Below, in pieces: positions 18,584-28,868 of a DNA stretch of 64,000 nucleotides. The DNA is from Hymenobacter terrestris (lineage in GTDB: Bacteria; Bacteroidota; Bacteroidia; Cytophagales; Hymenobacteraceae). The notes beneath the pieces were generated by a model that did not search any database, was not told the DNA's origin, and was given only the letters and a program-made list of their open reading frames with translations. The stretch's first letter is position 1; each line of letters starts with the position of its first letter. The translations under genes were made by a program, and so were the position numbers. The stretch covers positions 1 to 64,000 of the forward strand of contig NZ_JABKAV010000015.1 of NCBI RefSeq assembly GCF_013377905.1, given 5' to 3'.

Positions 18584-19102
18584 CTACTTTTCGGCCACTA
18601 CGCCCAGCGCCTTTTGCACCTCGTAATCGAGTTTGGTAAAGAGCTTTTGCAGGCTCTCGGGGCCGCCTTCGTCTACGCGCACGCTTTTGGTGCCTTGGGC
18701 CGTCGTGATAGCAAGGATGGTAGAAGGCATGTCGAGGGCACCTTTAGAGTACACGTCGCGCAGTTGCATGAAGCCAAGTTGGTCGGCCTCGCGTAGAAGC
18801 TGCTGCACCACGGCCGGCGCCAGCTGTACCGTGCGGTTGCCCACCACGGGAGCATGCTCGCGGCCCTCATACTCCAGGCGGCCGTCGGCAAAAAAGCGGG
18901 CCGTGTAGTCGGGGCAGGTGCCGAAACAGGCCGTGCGCCCGAATACGAGCACGGCTTCCTGCTGCTGAGGCTGCGTGGTGGTAGTGGTATTAGTGGCAGG
19001 GGCCGCAGTGCCGGTAACGGCCGGGCGGCTGGTTTTGCAGGCGGGCAGCGCGGGCAGGCCAAGCACCAGCATAAGCAACGGAAGGAGCAGGGGAGTACGC
19101 AT
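18584..19102 (-). CDS. DUF6438 lipoprotein
   Basis: The start at MRTPLLLPLLML gives a lipoprotein signal ending LPALPAC (Cys22); the longer in-frame start at 19183 lies inside a terminator. The 172-residue product has the DUF6438 core: FGRTACFGTCPDYTARFFAD, then GRLEYEG, LREADQLGFMQLRDVYSK and a conserved MPSTILAITT. The paired cysteines of FGTCP are typical. The domain is common in Bacteroidota and has no established activity. Confidence 0.85.
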   Translation of the reverse strand: MRTPLLLPLLMLVLGLPALPACKTSRPAVTGTAAPATNTTTTTQPQQQEAVLVFGRTACFGTCPDYTARFFADGRLEYEGREHAPVVGNRTVQLAPAVVQQLLREADQLGFMQLRDVYSKGALDMPSTILAITTAQGTKSVRVDEGGPESLQKLFTKLDYEVQKALGVVAEK

Positions 19103-19183
19103 GGAGCAGGGGAAAGGCAGGAAGGGAAAGGTGGGTAAATATACTAATTCGCTAATGCCAAAGTTCGGGCCAGAAGCCACCAA

Positions 19184-19215
19184 AAAGCCCCGCTACCATA
19201 ACAGGTGCGGGGCTT
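19184..19215 (-). terminator. Intrinsic terminator downstream of yidC
   Basis: The arms AAAGCCCCGC and GCGGGGCTTT flank a 13-base loop. It lies between the end of yidC (19243) and the start of the DUF6438 gene on the same strand. Confidence 0.75.
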
Positions 19216-19242
19216 TGCGGTAGATACAACCGTTACGGAAGC

Positions 19243-21147
19243 TTACGAGCGGCGGGTTTTGCGCGGCTTCTTCGGGTTGGTTACGTCGTCGGCACCGGTG
19301 CCGGGTTCGGCCTCATCGGCCGCGTCGTTGTTGGAGCTCATCTTCTTGCTGCTACCCGGCTTGGCTTGGGCGTCGCGCTCCTGGGCTGCCTTCATAGCAT
19401 CGGCCAGGCGGGCCGAGAAGCCGCTGGGCTTCTTGTCCTTGTTCTTCACCTTATTGGCTTCGAGCTTGGCCCGTACCTTGTCGTCATCGATAAAGGTGCG
19501 GGTAAGTGCTATCTGGCCCATCGTTACCAGGTTGGAAACCAAGTAGTACCAGGTCAGGCCGGCAGAGAAGCTGTTGAGTACGAAGAAGAAAATCAGCGGC
19601 ATCAGGTAGCTGTAGAACTTCATCGGGCCCTGCATGGCCGAGGGGTTGTTCTGGTTGGTCTGGTAGGTCATACCCAGCGTCGAAATCGTCATCAGCACCG
19701 TGAAAAGGCTGATGTGGCTGCCCATGAACGGCAGGGCGAAGGGCAGCTTGAAGAACTCGTCGTAGGTGCTCAAGTCGGGCGCCCACAAAAACGCTTCCTG
19801 CCGCAGTTCAATGGCGTTGGGGAAGAACTGGAACATGGCAAACAGAATCGGCATCGTGAGTAGCGTGGGCACGCAGCCACTCAGCGGATTGACGCCCATG
19901 CTCTGGTTGAGCTTCATGGTCTCCTGCTGCTGCTTCATCTGGTCATCCGGGTACTTCTCCTTGATGGCGTCGATTTCCGGCTTGAGCACTTTCATCTTGG
20001 CCTGGCTCTCGTAGGTTTTGTACGTCAGCGGCCAGGTAACCAGCTTTATCAGGATTACCAGCAGGAAGATAATCAGTCCGTAAGAGGCGATGTACTGCTG
20101 CAGAAAGTGGAACACTGGCAGGACCACGAAGCGGTTTACCCAGCGGAACAGGCCCCAGCCCAAGGACACGTTGCGGTCGAATTCAGGCGCCACCGTTTTG
20201 AGCAAATCCAACGAGTTCGGACCAAAGAAGAACCGGTAGTTGGCCTTACCCTGCTGCACATCCGTCACCGGAATCTTGAGCGTGCTGCTCAGCGTCTTGA
20301 TGTAAGTCGAATCGTTAAGGTCAACTGTTGAGTTCAACTGGCCCGACGTAAACTCGTTGTCGGCAATGATACCGGCGATAAAGAAGTCGTGCTTGTGAGC
20401 GGCCCACTTCATGGGCTCCTCCACCTTAATCTCCTCTGGGGTCTCGCTGGCCTCGAACAGGACCGTATGGTCGCCCGATACGAGGTAGCGGTTAATGGCG
20501 GTGTGGTTGCGGTTCAGCTTGCGGTCCTGCTCGGTCTGGCGCACGTTGTCCACGAACGTGAACGTGAGCGGCTCCTGGGCCAGCGTCTGGTTCAGGCCGT
20601 TAAAACGCAGCTGGTAGCCCACCTCGTACGATTCGGGTGCCAGCGTGTAGGTCTGCTCAATCTGTCCGCCAGCCACCTCGGCCACGAAGCGCACCGCATT
20701 GCTGCCCTGGGGCTCAGCCCGGAAGTAGAGTTCCGACAGTTTTATCTGCTGGCCACTGATGGTGCGGAAGCGCAGGTCCATCTGGGCGCTCTTTGCATCA
20801 AAAATATCGAGTGGCTTACCCCAGAATGTTTTATACTTATGCAGGCGCGCAGCCTGAGGCTGGCCGCCCTTCGAGGAGAAGGTCACGGTCAGCAGCTTGT
20901 TGCTCAACTCCGTCGTTTGGGCCGTGCCCTGGGCGGCGGCAGCAAAAGAGCCGAGCTGCTTCACCAGTTGCGCCGAATCGGGTGCGACAGGAGCGGCGGC
21001 GGTACGGGCCGAGTCGGTGCCCGCAGTAGCCGACTTAGTCGTTTTGGCCAACTCGACGGCGGCGGGCTCGGGTTTGGGAGCGAACTGAAGATAAATCAGA
21101 AGCAAGGCCGCCATCAAGAATAGGCCGATTGCTGAATTTCTGTCCAT
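19243..21147 (-). CDS. yidC: Membrane protein insertase YidC
   Basis: The 634-residue protein has an N-terminal transmembrane segment (MDRNSAIGLFLMAALLLIYL), a long periplasmic beta domain (about residues 30-350) and the conserved five-helix core from about 355 with the C1-loop pattern YKTYESQAKMKVLKPEIDAI and the NPLSGCVPTLLTMPI segment. The C-terminus is Lys/Asp-rich and ends PKKPRKTRRS, a basic tail of the kind that contacts ribosomes. YidC inserts and folds inner membrane proteins alone or with SecYEG. It follows pyrG on the same strand at a distance of ~300 bp. Confidence 0.97.
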   Translation of the reverse strand: MDRNSAIGLFLMAALLLIYLQFAPKPEPAAVELAKTTKSATAGTDSARTAAAPVAPDSAQLVKQLGSFAAAAQGTAQTTELSNKLLTVTFSSKGGQPQAARLHKYKTFWGKPLDIFDAKSAQMDLRFRTISGQQIKLSELYFRAEPQGSNAVRFVAEVAGGQIEQTYTLAPESYEVGYQLRFNGLNQTLAQEPLTFTFVDNVRQTEQDRKLNRNHTAINRYLVSGDHTVLFEASETPEEIKVEEPMKWAAHKHDFFIAGIIADNEFTSGQLNSTVDLNDSTYIKTLSSTLKIPVTDVQQGKANYRFFFGPNSLDLLKTVAPEFDRNVSLGWGLFRWVNRFVVLPVFHFLQQYIASYGLIIFLLVILIKLVTWPLTYKTYESQAKMKVLKPEIDAIKEKYPDDQMKQQQETMKLNQSMGVNPLSGCVPTLLTMPILFAMFQFFPNAIELRQEAFLWAPDLSTYDEFFKLPFALPFMGSHISLFTVLMTISTLGMTYQTNQNNPSAMQGPMKFYSYLMPLIFFFVLNSFSAGLTWYYLVSNLVTMGQIALTRTFIDDDKVRAKLEANKVKNKDKKPSGFSARLADAMKAAQERDAQAKPGSSKKMSSNNDAADEAEPGTGADDVTNPKKPRKTRRS

Positions 21148-21318
21148 TTACTGAAATGTGTGCGGAGCTACGCCGAGGCGCTTCCAACGGAAAATAAAGA
21201 GCCGGGCACCGGCCAAAGTCCGCCACCCGGCCGCAAAGGTCGGACTTACGCGCCGAATATTTTTCGGCGGGGAAATTTTGAGGTGGGAAACCGGAAGTTG
21301 AAGTGATGGATTAGGGCA

Positions 21319-21435
21319 AAAAGAATGTCATGCTGAGCGAAGCGGAGTGCAGACGAAGCATCTCTACCGCTTCGTCTGCATCGTTGAATGAGGCGGTAGA
21401 GATGCTGCGCCTTCACTCAGTATGACGTTCTTTTT
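21319..21435. repeat. Palindromic intergenic repeat (GCTGAGC family), copy 2
   Basis: The left arm (AAAGAATGTCATGCTGAGCG, then AAGCG, and GCATCTCTACCGC) pairs with the right arm (GCGGTAGAGATGC, then CTCAGTATGACGTTCTTT). An inner duplicate of the CAGACGAAG/CTTCGTCTG stem gives a second nested hairpin. It lies between yidC and pyrG. Confidence 0.8.
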
Positions 21436-21453
21436 CCTCTTCCCATCAACCTT

Positions 21454-23121
<1,668 letters not shown>

Positions 23122-23219
23122 TTATATCCGGCCGCCGGCCGTTGCAAAGGAGTTATTTTAGGTTAAGGGCTGATGGCAGGATAACAGCTGCTTCTACCTC
23201 CTCACCCCAACGACGGCCG

Positions 23220-23903
23220 CTACTGCTCCAGCGACACGCCAACGACTTCCTGAATCGGGCCAGTACTGAGCAGTTGCTGCCGCACTGTATCGGCAGCCTG
23301 CTCCAACTGGGGCCTAATCTGGTCGAGCGCCAGGCGCAGTGCCTGCACGTCGGCGAGGCGGGAGGCATGGCCGTAGCCCTGGCCATAGCCGTGGTACATG
23401 GCTACGCGTACTTTGCTGCGACCCTGGCCGGTATAAGTGCCGATGGTTTCGCCGTGGGCGTCGATGATCTGTACTTCAGCGCGGACGTCGGTGCGGTACC
23501 ACTCCAGCGGAATGCCCAGCAAGCTAGGCGTCATCAGCGTCAGCATCTGAAAAATCTGCAGAACCCGGCCGGTGCGCTGCTGCGTGGCCTGAATGATTTG
23601 CAGTTTGGCATAGCCGTACTGCACGCTGTCGAGGCCTACGTCGAGGCCCGTCGTGGCAGATTCGGCCAAATGATAAGACAGCTCCTGGCGGAACAGCTTG
23701 CCCGGATCATCGGGGAAACCGTCTTCGGAGTTGGTCGTGAGCGGGCCGGCATCTACTACGGCTTGCAGCTTAGGCAGCGTGCCGATGGCCACGGAGTTGT
23801 TGCTCTTGACAGTCCGGGATATGGCCTTTTCAGTCGACTTGCAACTGCCTAGGCTCAGAGCCGCCAGCAGCAATAAAGCACTTCCACGATATATACTTCT
23901 CAT
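23220..23903 (-). CDS. Hypothetical lipoprotein
   Basis: The start at MRSIYRGSALLLL gives a lipoprotein signal ending LSLGSC; a second ATG two codons upstream (23909) is possible. The mature 200-odd residues contain a KSTEKAISRTVKSNN segment, then a region with FRQELSYHLAESATTGLDVG, and a C-terminal helical tail. The residues ERRTDVRAEVQIIDAHGE-like pattern (YRTDVRAEVQIIDAHGETIG) suggests a GldH/Lipoprotein-assembly-like beta fold, but I cannot name a family. A -7 box at 23943 supports the start. Monocistronic. Confidence 0.75.
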   Translation of the reverse strand: MRSIYRGSALLLLAALSLGSCKSTEKAISRTVKSNNSVAIGTLPKLQAVVDAGPLTTNSEDGFPDDPGKLFRQELSYHLAESATTGLDVGLDSVQYGYAKLQIIQATQQRTGRVLQIFQMLTLMTPSLLGIPLEWYRTDVRAEVQIIDAHGETIGTYTGQGRSKVRVAMYHGYGQGYGHASRLADVQALRLALDQIRPQLEQAADTVRQQLLSTGPIQEVVGVSLEQ

Positions 23904-23942
23904 ACACATTCCAGTCAGTGGGCTGTCAGTCAGATAGAAATG

Positions 23943-23950
23943 CAAAAATA
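23943..23950 (-). promoter_or_regulatory. Promoter -7 box of the lipoprotein gene at 23903
   Basis: On the minus strand this reads TATTTTTG, a perfect match to TAnnTTTG, about 40 bases upstream of the ATG. Confidence 0.6.
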
Positions 23951-24068
23951 CGGGGAAACTGAGGGAAAAGATTTCTGTTGTTAGATGAAAAAAAAGGCTG
24001 TTATAGTACTCACATAACAAAAAATGGAACTGCTCCCGGATAATTAAGAAACCCCCGCTTTTTGTACA

Positions 24069-24108
24069 AAAAAGTGCCCCGCCAGTATCATACTGGCGGG
24101 GCACTTTT
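24069..24108 (-). terminator. Intrinsic terminator after the symporter gene
   Basis: A stem of about 18 pairs (AAAGTGCCCCGCCAGTA with TACTGGCGGGGCACTTT) has a three-base loop and flanking A and T tracts. It separates the symporter gene from the downstream lipoprotein gene. Confidence 0.92.
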
Positions 24109-24121
24109 GGTTGGGTATAAT

Positions 24122-24158
24122 CTCATCCAGAGCGCAGCGAAGAACGACGTTCTTCCAC
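24122..24158. repeat. Degenerate fragment of the palindromic repeat family
   Basis: The sequence TCATCCAGAGCGCAGCGAAG, then AACGACGTTCTTCC, resembles one arm of the GAATCTCGC family with a shortened partner arm. It is probably a decayed copy. Confidence 0.45.
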
Positions 24159-24162
24159 TGTC

Positions 24163-25578
24163 TTAATGGCCGTGCTGCACCAAAGCGCTGTCGGCTTCGG
24201 CCAGGTCGTCAACCGGGTCGGGGGCCACGTAGTTATCGATGAACTCGCCTTCCCAGCGGGCTACTACGGCCGAGGCCAGGCAGTTACCGGCTACGTTTAC
24301 GGCCGTGCGGGCCATGTCCATGAGGGCATCAATACCAAGGATGATGAACACCGGCCAAGCCGGCAGATTAAACGAAGCCACTGTGGCCAGCAGGATAACG
24401 AGTGAGGCGCGGGGTACACCGGCCACACCCTTGCTGGTGAGCATGAGGGTAAACACCATTACCAACTGCTGCCCCCAAGTGAGGTCGACGCCCGCCGCCT
24501 GGGCCACAAATACGGCTGCCAGCGAGAGGTAGAGCGTGGTGCCATCGAGGTTGAATGAGTAGCCTGTGGGCATCACGAAGGCCACAATGCGGCGCGGTAC
24601 GCCCACGCTTTCCATGGCTTCCATAGCTCGCGGCAACGCCGCCTCCGACGAGGTAGTGGCGAAGGCAATGCTCACCGGCTCTGCAATGGCCTTCACGATG
24701 CGCATAACCGGCAGGCGCGCAATAAGGGCCACCGGCAGTAACACCACAAACACGAACACAATGAGCGCCGCATACAGCGTAAGCAGCAACTGAAACGCGT
24801 TGAAAAGCGGCGCAAAGCCCATTTTACCCACCGTGTAGGCAATGGCTCCGCCCACGCCGATGGGGGCGAAGTACATCACCACGTTGGTAAACTTGAACAT
24901 CACCTCCGATAGGCTCTCGGTAATCGTAATCATGGGCTGGCGGTGGCGCTGGTGCACCATGGCCAAGCCCACGGCGAAAATCAGGGCAAACACCACTACC
25001 TGCAGCACCTCGCCGTTGGCTACCGACTTAGCAATATTTTCGGGGAAAATGTGCAGAATAATGTCGCTGGTGGTCTGCTCCACGGCTTGTAGCTCTTCCA
25101 CGTCGGCCGCAATGCCGGTGCGGTCGATGCCGGCGCCGGCCTTAGTCAGGTTGATGGCGGCCAGACCGATAAAGAGGGCAAACGTAGTGACGACTTCAAA
25201 GTATACCAGCGCCTTGATGCCCATGCGGCCCACCTGCTTAAGGTCGGCGTGGCCGGCAATGCCTACCACGAGCGTGGCGAATACCAGCGGCGCAATAATG
25301 GTTTTCACGAGGCGCAGGAAAATGTCGCTCAGCACCTTGAGGTTGCGGGCCACTTCGGGGTAGTCGTTGCCGATTTCAGCCCCGATAAACATGCTGATGA
25401 CAATCCAGAACGTGAGGGAGCGGCGCTTCCAGGCGGCCCAGGTGAGGGCGGCCAGAAACAGCCAGCGAGCGGCCAGCGCCACATTTGGATCGAGCAGAGT
25501 GCGGCTGGCCAGCACCGTGAGGCCGGCGGCCAGCGCGAACAAAACGAGAACCAGGAGCGTGAGTCGGGATATTTTCAT
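24163..25578 (-). CDS. Dicarboxylate/amino acid:cation symporter (DAACS family)
   Basis: The 471-residue protein has about eight to ten hydrophobic segments and the family signatures: the serine-rich loop FATTSSEAALPRAMEAM (about residue 303-319), the MPTGYSFNLDGTTLY motif and the later GVAGVPRASLVIL motif. These form the substrate and sodium/proton sites of GltP/DctA-like carriers. It imports glutamate, aspartate or C4-dicarboxylates with cations. The gene is monocistronic and is divergent from the dipeptide epimerase gene at 25755. Together they could use amino acids from peptidoglycan or peptides, but that is inference. Confidence 0.94.
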   Translation of the reverse strand: MKISRLTLLVLVLFALAAGLTVLASRTLLDPNVALAARWLFLAALTWAAWKRRSLTFWIVISMFIGAEIGNDYPEVARNLKVLSDIFLRLVKTIIAPLVFATLVVGIAGHADLKQVGRMGIKALVYFEVVTTFALFIGLAAINLTKAGAGIDRTGIAADVEELQAVEQTTSDIILHIFPENIAKSVANGEVLQVVVFALIFAVGLAMVHQRHRQPMITITESLSEVMFKFTNVVMYFAPIGVGGAIAYTVGKMGFAPLFNAFQLLLTLYAALIVFVFVVLLPVALIARLPVMRIVKAIAEPVSIAFATTSSEAALPRAMEAMESVGVPRRIVAFVMPTGYSFNLDGTTLYLSLAAVFVAQAAGVDLTWGQQLVMVFTLMLTSKGVAGVPRASLVILLATVASFNLPAWPVFIILGIDALMDMARTAVNVAGNCLASAVVARWEGEFIDNYVAPDPVDDLAEADSALVQHGH

Positions 25579-25670
25579 GCGGTGTAGGAGTGCGGGGCAC
25601 GCACCCGCCGGTTTGGTGGGAGTAGTGATGGAGTGCAGTAATTGACGCTGCCTGTAAAAGCAGCATCCGA

Positions 25671-25678
25671 CAAATATA
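25671..25678 (-). promoter_or_regulatory. Promoter -7 box of the symporter gene
   Basis: On the minus strand this reads TATATTTG, a perfect match to TAnnTTTG, about 93 bases upstream of the ATG at 25578. Confidence 0.6.
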
Positions 25679-25754
25679 GGCGGCCTGACCGGAGAACCGC
25701 AGCCGAACCATTAGCTTCGGCTGCGGCTTGCCCACCATCCGGCCGCCTCGCTCT

Positions 25755-26771
25755 ATGCTTACCTGGACGCTCACGCCCCTGACGCTACCGCTGCGCTTCA
25801 CCTGGAAAATTGCCCGCAATGCTTCGGCCTCCAAAACCAACCTACTGCTGCAGGTGGCCGGTAGTGGCTACAGTGGCCGCGGCGAGGCGGCACCCAACAT
25901 CCGCTACCACGAAACGCCCGAAGGCTTGCAACAGGAGTTTGCGCAACTGCAGGCTGCCGACTTGGGCCACTGCGAAACGCTGGCCGAGCTAACCGATTTT
26001 CTGGCCCAGCACAAGCCGGCCGCCGCACTCCGCTTCGCCCTCGAATCAGCGTTTGTGCACCGTGAGGCAGCCCGGCTGGGGTTGTCCGTGCCCGAATTTC
26101 TGGGCGTGCCCGCCCCGGCCGGGCCAGTGCCCACGGCGGCTACATTGCCTATTATGGAGCCGGGAGAGGTGGCCGGTTTTATCCGCGAGCAGAACCTGGA
26201 CCGGTTTCCGCTGCTGAAAATTAAAGTGAATCGCGAAGGGGGCCTCGACCTACTGCGCGAGGTAACGCGCCTGCTGCCCGGCCACCCGCTCATCATCGAC
26301 GGCAACGAAGCCTGGCCCCATGCCGATAGCCTGCGCCAAAGCTGGGAGCAGATACAGCGGTTGCCCGGCCTGCGCGTGCGCCTGCTCGAACAGCCGCTGC
26401 CTGCCACCTGCTCCGCCGACTACCGCGCCCTCAAAGGCCAGCTCGGGTGCCCCGTTTTCGCCGACGAGTCCGTTACCGACGGGGCCGACTTCGCCGATAT
26501 TGCCCGGCAGTTTGATGGCGTGAACATGAAGCTGATGAAGGCCGGCGGCTACCTCAACGGTCTGCGCATCCTGCGCGAAACCCGCGCCCAAGGCCTGCAA
26601 ACGATGCTCGGCTGTATGGTTGAAACCTCACTCGGCATCTGGTCAGCCCTGCAGATAAGCGCCCTGGCCGATGTCTGCGACCTCGACGGCTTCCTGATTG
26701 TGCGCGATGAGCCGTTTGGGATGGTGCAGGAACAAAACGGGCTGTTACGTGACTCGATGAAGAAAGCGTAA
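25755..26771 (+). CDS. Dipeptide epimerase (L-Ala-D/L-Glu epimerase type, enolase superfamily)
   Basis: The 338-residue product starts at MLTWTLTPLTLPLRF. Superfamily residues are visible in order: the KIKVN pair of lysines (about 156), IIDGNEAW with the first metal Asp, LEQPL with the Glu, FADESV with the third metal ligand, and the opposite-face Lys in GVNMKLMKAGG. The ending CMVETSLGI with Met-Glu is typical of the Ala-Glu epimerase branch. It racemises the second residue of dipeptides derived from cell wall or diet. Substrate choice within the family is not readable here. Confidence 0.9.
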   Translation: MLTWTLTPLTLPLRFTWKIARNASASKTNLLLQVAGSGYSGRGEAAPNIRYHETPEGLQQEFAQLQAADLGHCETLAELTDFLAQHKPAAALRFALESAFVHREAARLGLSVPEFLGVPAPAGPVPTAATLPIMEPGEVAGFIREQNLDRFPLLKIKVNREGGLDLLREVTRLLPGHPLIIDGNEAWPHADSLRQSWEQIQRLPGLRVRLLEQPLPATCSADYRALKGQLGCPVFADESVTDGADFADIARQFDGVNMKLMKAGGYLNGLRILRETRAQGLQTMLGCMVETSLGIWSALQISALADVCDLDGFLIVRDEPFGMVQEQNGLLRDSMKKA

Positions 26772-26773
26772 GA

Positions 26774-26877
26774 GAACGTCATTTAGAGCGAAGCGAAGAA
26801 TCTCGCCTGCTACGGTAATCCTTACGTCAGGAGTTACTGCAGCAGGCGAGATTCTTCGCTTCGCTCTGAATGACGGG
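26774..26877. repeat. Palindromic intergenic repeat (GAATCTCGC family), copy 2
   Basis: The arms GAACGTCATTTAGAGCGAAG, then CGAAGAATCTCGCCTGCT, and AGCAGGCGAGATTCTTCGCT, then TCGCTCTGAATGAC, pair almost perfectly around a ~35-base centre. The element lies between the convergent epimerase and DUF6799-like genes, and is nearly identical in its arms to the copy at 16013. Confidence 0.85.
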
Positions 26878-26881
26878 CTGC

Positions 26882-27454
26882 TTACTTCAGCTTGGCATCG
26901 ATGGCCTGAATCTGGCTGTCCAGTGCCGAAGTGTCGGCGGATTTGCCGCCGCTGCTGAGCAGGCTGATTTTCTGGTTGAGCAGGCCGATTTTCTGCGCCA
27001 TGAGCCCGATTTTGTCGTTCATCTCGTTCAGGCGGGTTTCCATGGCGGCAGCGTTGCCCGGGGCCGGGCGCGGGTCGGTGTAGGTGCTGAACTCGGCGGT
27101 AGTGGCTACCGAATTGTCGCCGCGGGCCTGAGCGGCACTGGCCGGCGAGCCGAACACGATGTCGCCGTTGGGCCGCACGTAGTCGCCCGCTTTGAGAGTA
27201 GTGATTTTACCGCCGGGTAGCTCCACAATGCCGCTCTTGTAGTTGATCTTGGTGCCGTTTCTCAGCAGTACATTTTTGCTGAGCGAGGTAGCACGCTGGC
27301 CCTTCATGAGCACTACCTCGCCGTTCTGAAGCATAAACCGGTCGGAGGGTGATGTTTCAACGGGGCCGGCGACTTCGCCGGCGGGCCGCGTCTGGGCGTG
27401 CAGGGTAGGGGTGGCGGCCAGGGCCAGCAGCAGGGCGCAGAGTATCTTTTTCAT
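26882..27454 (-). CDS. Exported DUF6799-like protein
   Basis: The 190-residue product starts at MKKILCALLLALAAT with a signal peptide ending TLHAQ. Residues about 40-100 contain two similar strands-and-turn units (FMLQNGEVVLMKGQRATSLS and then NVLLRNGTKINYKSGIVELP, followed by GGKITTLKAGDYVRPNGDIV). This matches the small duplicated beta-domain annotated as DUF6799 in Bacteroidota. The C-terminal 60 residues are a helical, coiled-coil-like segment with heptad spacing (METRLNEMNDKIGLMAQKIG). The function is unknown. It is convergent with the epimerase gene. Confidence 0.75.
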   Translation of the reverse strand: MKKILCALLLALAATPTLHAQTRPAGEVAGPVETSPSDRFMLQNGEVVLMKGQRATSLSKNVLLRNGTKINYKSGIVELPGGKITTLKAGDYVRPNGDIVFGSPASAAQARGDNSVATTAEFSTYTDPRPAPGNAAAMETRLNEMNDKIGLMAQKIGLLNQKISLLSSGGKSADTSALDSQIQAIDAKLK

Positions 27455-27578
27455 GGGTGCCAAGTTAAGTCAGAGAATGCAGCTGCTTACGGCATTCAGG
27501 GCGTTGCGTTGGCCGGGCGGCGCGGTTGTTTTCTGCCCGGCCTGATGTATTACCGGAACTGTCGCGGATAATTAAATG

Positions 27579-27594
27579 TATGTACATATATTTG
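27579..27594 (+). promoter_or_regulatory. MarR gene promoter with overlapping palindrome
   Basis: TATATTTG at 27587-27594 is a perfect -7 box, 28 bases before the ATG of the MarR gene. The palindrome TATGTACATA at 27579-27588 overlaps its left end and has the size and AT-rich type of a MarR half-operator centre, so autorepression is plausible but not shown. Confidence 0.5.
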
Positions 27595-27622
27595 TCGCCA
27601 GTTCTGCCTTTTCCCGCTGCCC

Positions 27623-28072
27623 ATGAAGATTGAGGACGAAATCAAACAGGTTGCCTTCCGCGACGACTACCAGAAGGCGCACGTCAACCTGATTTTTACG
27701 GCCAACTGGCTGCAGCAGCAGCAAAGCGGCTTTTTCAAGCAGTTCGGCCTCACGCTGCCGCAGTTCAACATTCTGCGGATTCTGCGCGGCCAGCACCCCA
27801 AACCTGCCACCGTTAACTTACTTATTGAGCGCATGCTCGACAAAACCAGCAACGCCTCGCGCATTGTTGATAAACTGGAAGCTAAAGAGTTGGTAACGCG
27901 TTGCGTGTGCCCCAGCAACCGCCGCGCCGTCGATATCCGCATCAGCGACCCAGGCCTGGAGTTGCTCGGCCGTCTCGATGCAGCCATGAACGACCAGCAG
28001 TTCGGGGTGCAGAACCTCACGTCAGCCGATGCTGCCCAGCTTAGCCGGCTACTCGATAAAATCCGCGACTAG
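27623..28072 (+). CDS. MarR family transcriptional regulator
   Basis: The 149-residue product has the winged-helix MarR layout: N-terminal dimer helix, recognition helix region TVNLLIERMLDKTSNASRIV at about 70-90, and the wing segment KELVTRCVCPSNRRAVDIRI. There are two cysteine positions flanking the wing (CVC) that might sense oxidants, an inference. It lies directly upstream of the YceI gene on the same strand (54 bp gap) and may control it. Confidence 0.88.
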   Translation: MKIEDEIKQVAFRDDYQKAHVNLIFTANWLQQQQSGFFKQFGLTLPQFNILRILRGQHPKPATVNLLIERMLDKTSNASRIVDKLEAKELVTRCVCPSNRRAVDIRISDPGLELLGRLDAAMNDQQFGVQNLTSADAAQLSRLLDKIRD

Positions 28073-28126
28073 CGGCGACAAGTCATAGTTTCTCCATTTG
28101 CTCTTTTCACTTCTTCACTTTTTGTC

Positions 28127-28768
28127 ATGAAAAAAATCTTCCTGCCCGCTTTGCTGGCCGCTTCGTTGCTGGCTGCTGCTCCGGCCTCAGCCCAGAAAAA
28201 AGCCAAAACCACCTCGACCCAGACGGCCTCCGTGGCCGGCTACCAGCTTCAGCCTCAGTTGAGCACGCTGGGCTGGGAGGGTAAAAAAGTAACCGGTGCT
28301 CACAACGGCACCATGCAGTTCCAGAGCGGTGCCATTGCTGTGCGCGGCAACCAGATTACAGGTGGTAAGTTTATTGTCGATATGAACTCGCTGAAAGTGG
28401 AGGACATCAAGGATGCTGATTCCAACGGCAAGCTGGTGGGCCACCTGCGCTCCGATGACTTCTTTAGCATCGATAAGAACGCCACTTCCACGTTCACCAT
28501 CACCAGCATCGCGCCGCTGCGGGGCGATGCTAAAGGCAACAACTCCACCATCACCGGCGACCTTACCATCAAGGGCATCACCCAGCGCATCAGCTTCCCG
28601 GCTAAAACCGGCGTGAAAGGTGGTGTGGCCTCGGCCACCGGTGTTGCTACCATCGACCGCACCAAGTTCGACATCAAGTACGGTTCCAAGTCGTTCTTCG
28701 AAAGCATCGGCGACAAAGCCATCATGGACGAGTTTATGCTCAGCTTCAACGTAATCGCCAAGAAGTAA
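28127..28768 (+). CDS. YceI family periplasmic protein
   Basis: The 213-residue product has a signal peptide (MKKIFLPALLAASLLAAAPA, then SAQ) and a YceI lipocalin-like domain: STLGWEGKKVTGAHNGTMQF, GGKFIVDMNSLKVEDI, LRSDDFFSIDKNATSTFTIT and GDLTIKGITQRISFP. YceI proteins bind isoprenoid-like lipids in a long barrel and respond to acid or oxidative stress in several bacteria. It is in the same direction as the MarR gene with a small gap, so joint transcription is likely. A terminator follows. Confidence 0.93.
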   Translation: MKKIFLPALLAASLLAAAPASAQKKAKTTSTQTASVAGYQLQPQLSTLGWEGKKVTGAHNGTMQFQSGAIAVRGNQITGGKFIVDMNSLKVEDIKDADSNGKLVGHLRSDDFFSIDKNATSTFTITSIAPLRGDAKGNNSTITGDLTIKGITQRISFPAKTGVKGGVASATGVATIDRTKFDIKYGSKSFFESIGDKAIMDEFMLSFNVIAKK

Positions 28769-28812
28769 AATAATACTTCGTGCTTAAGCTATGAAGCTTG
28801 AAGTCGGTAAAC

Positions 28813-28848
28813 AAAAAGGCCCCGCAACAACCGTTGCGGGGCCTTTTT
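28813..28848. terminator. Bidirectional intrinsic terminator
   Basis: A-tract, GGCCCCGCAAC paired with GTTGCGGGGCC, and a T-tract. It serves both the YceI gene and the convergent lipoprotein gene ending at 28869. Confidence 0.92.
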
Positions 28849-28868
28849 GTGTGTTCTGAAGCTAGGGT

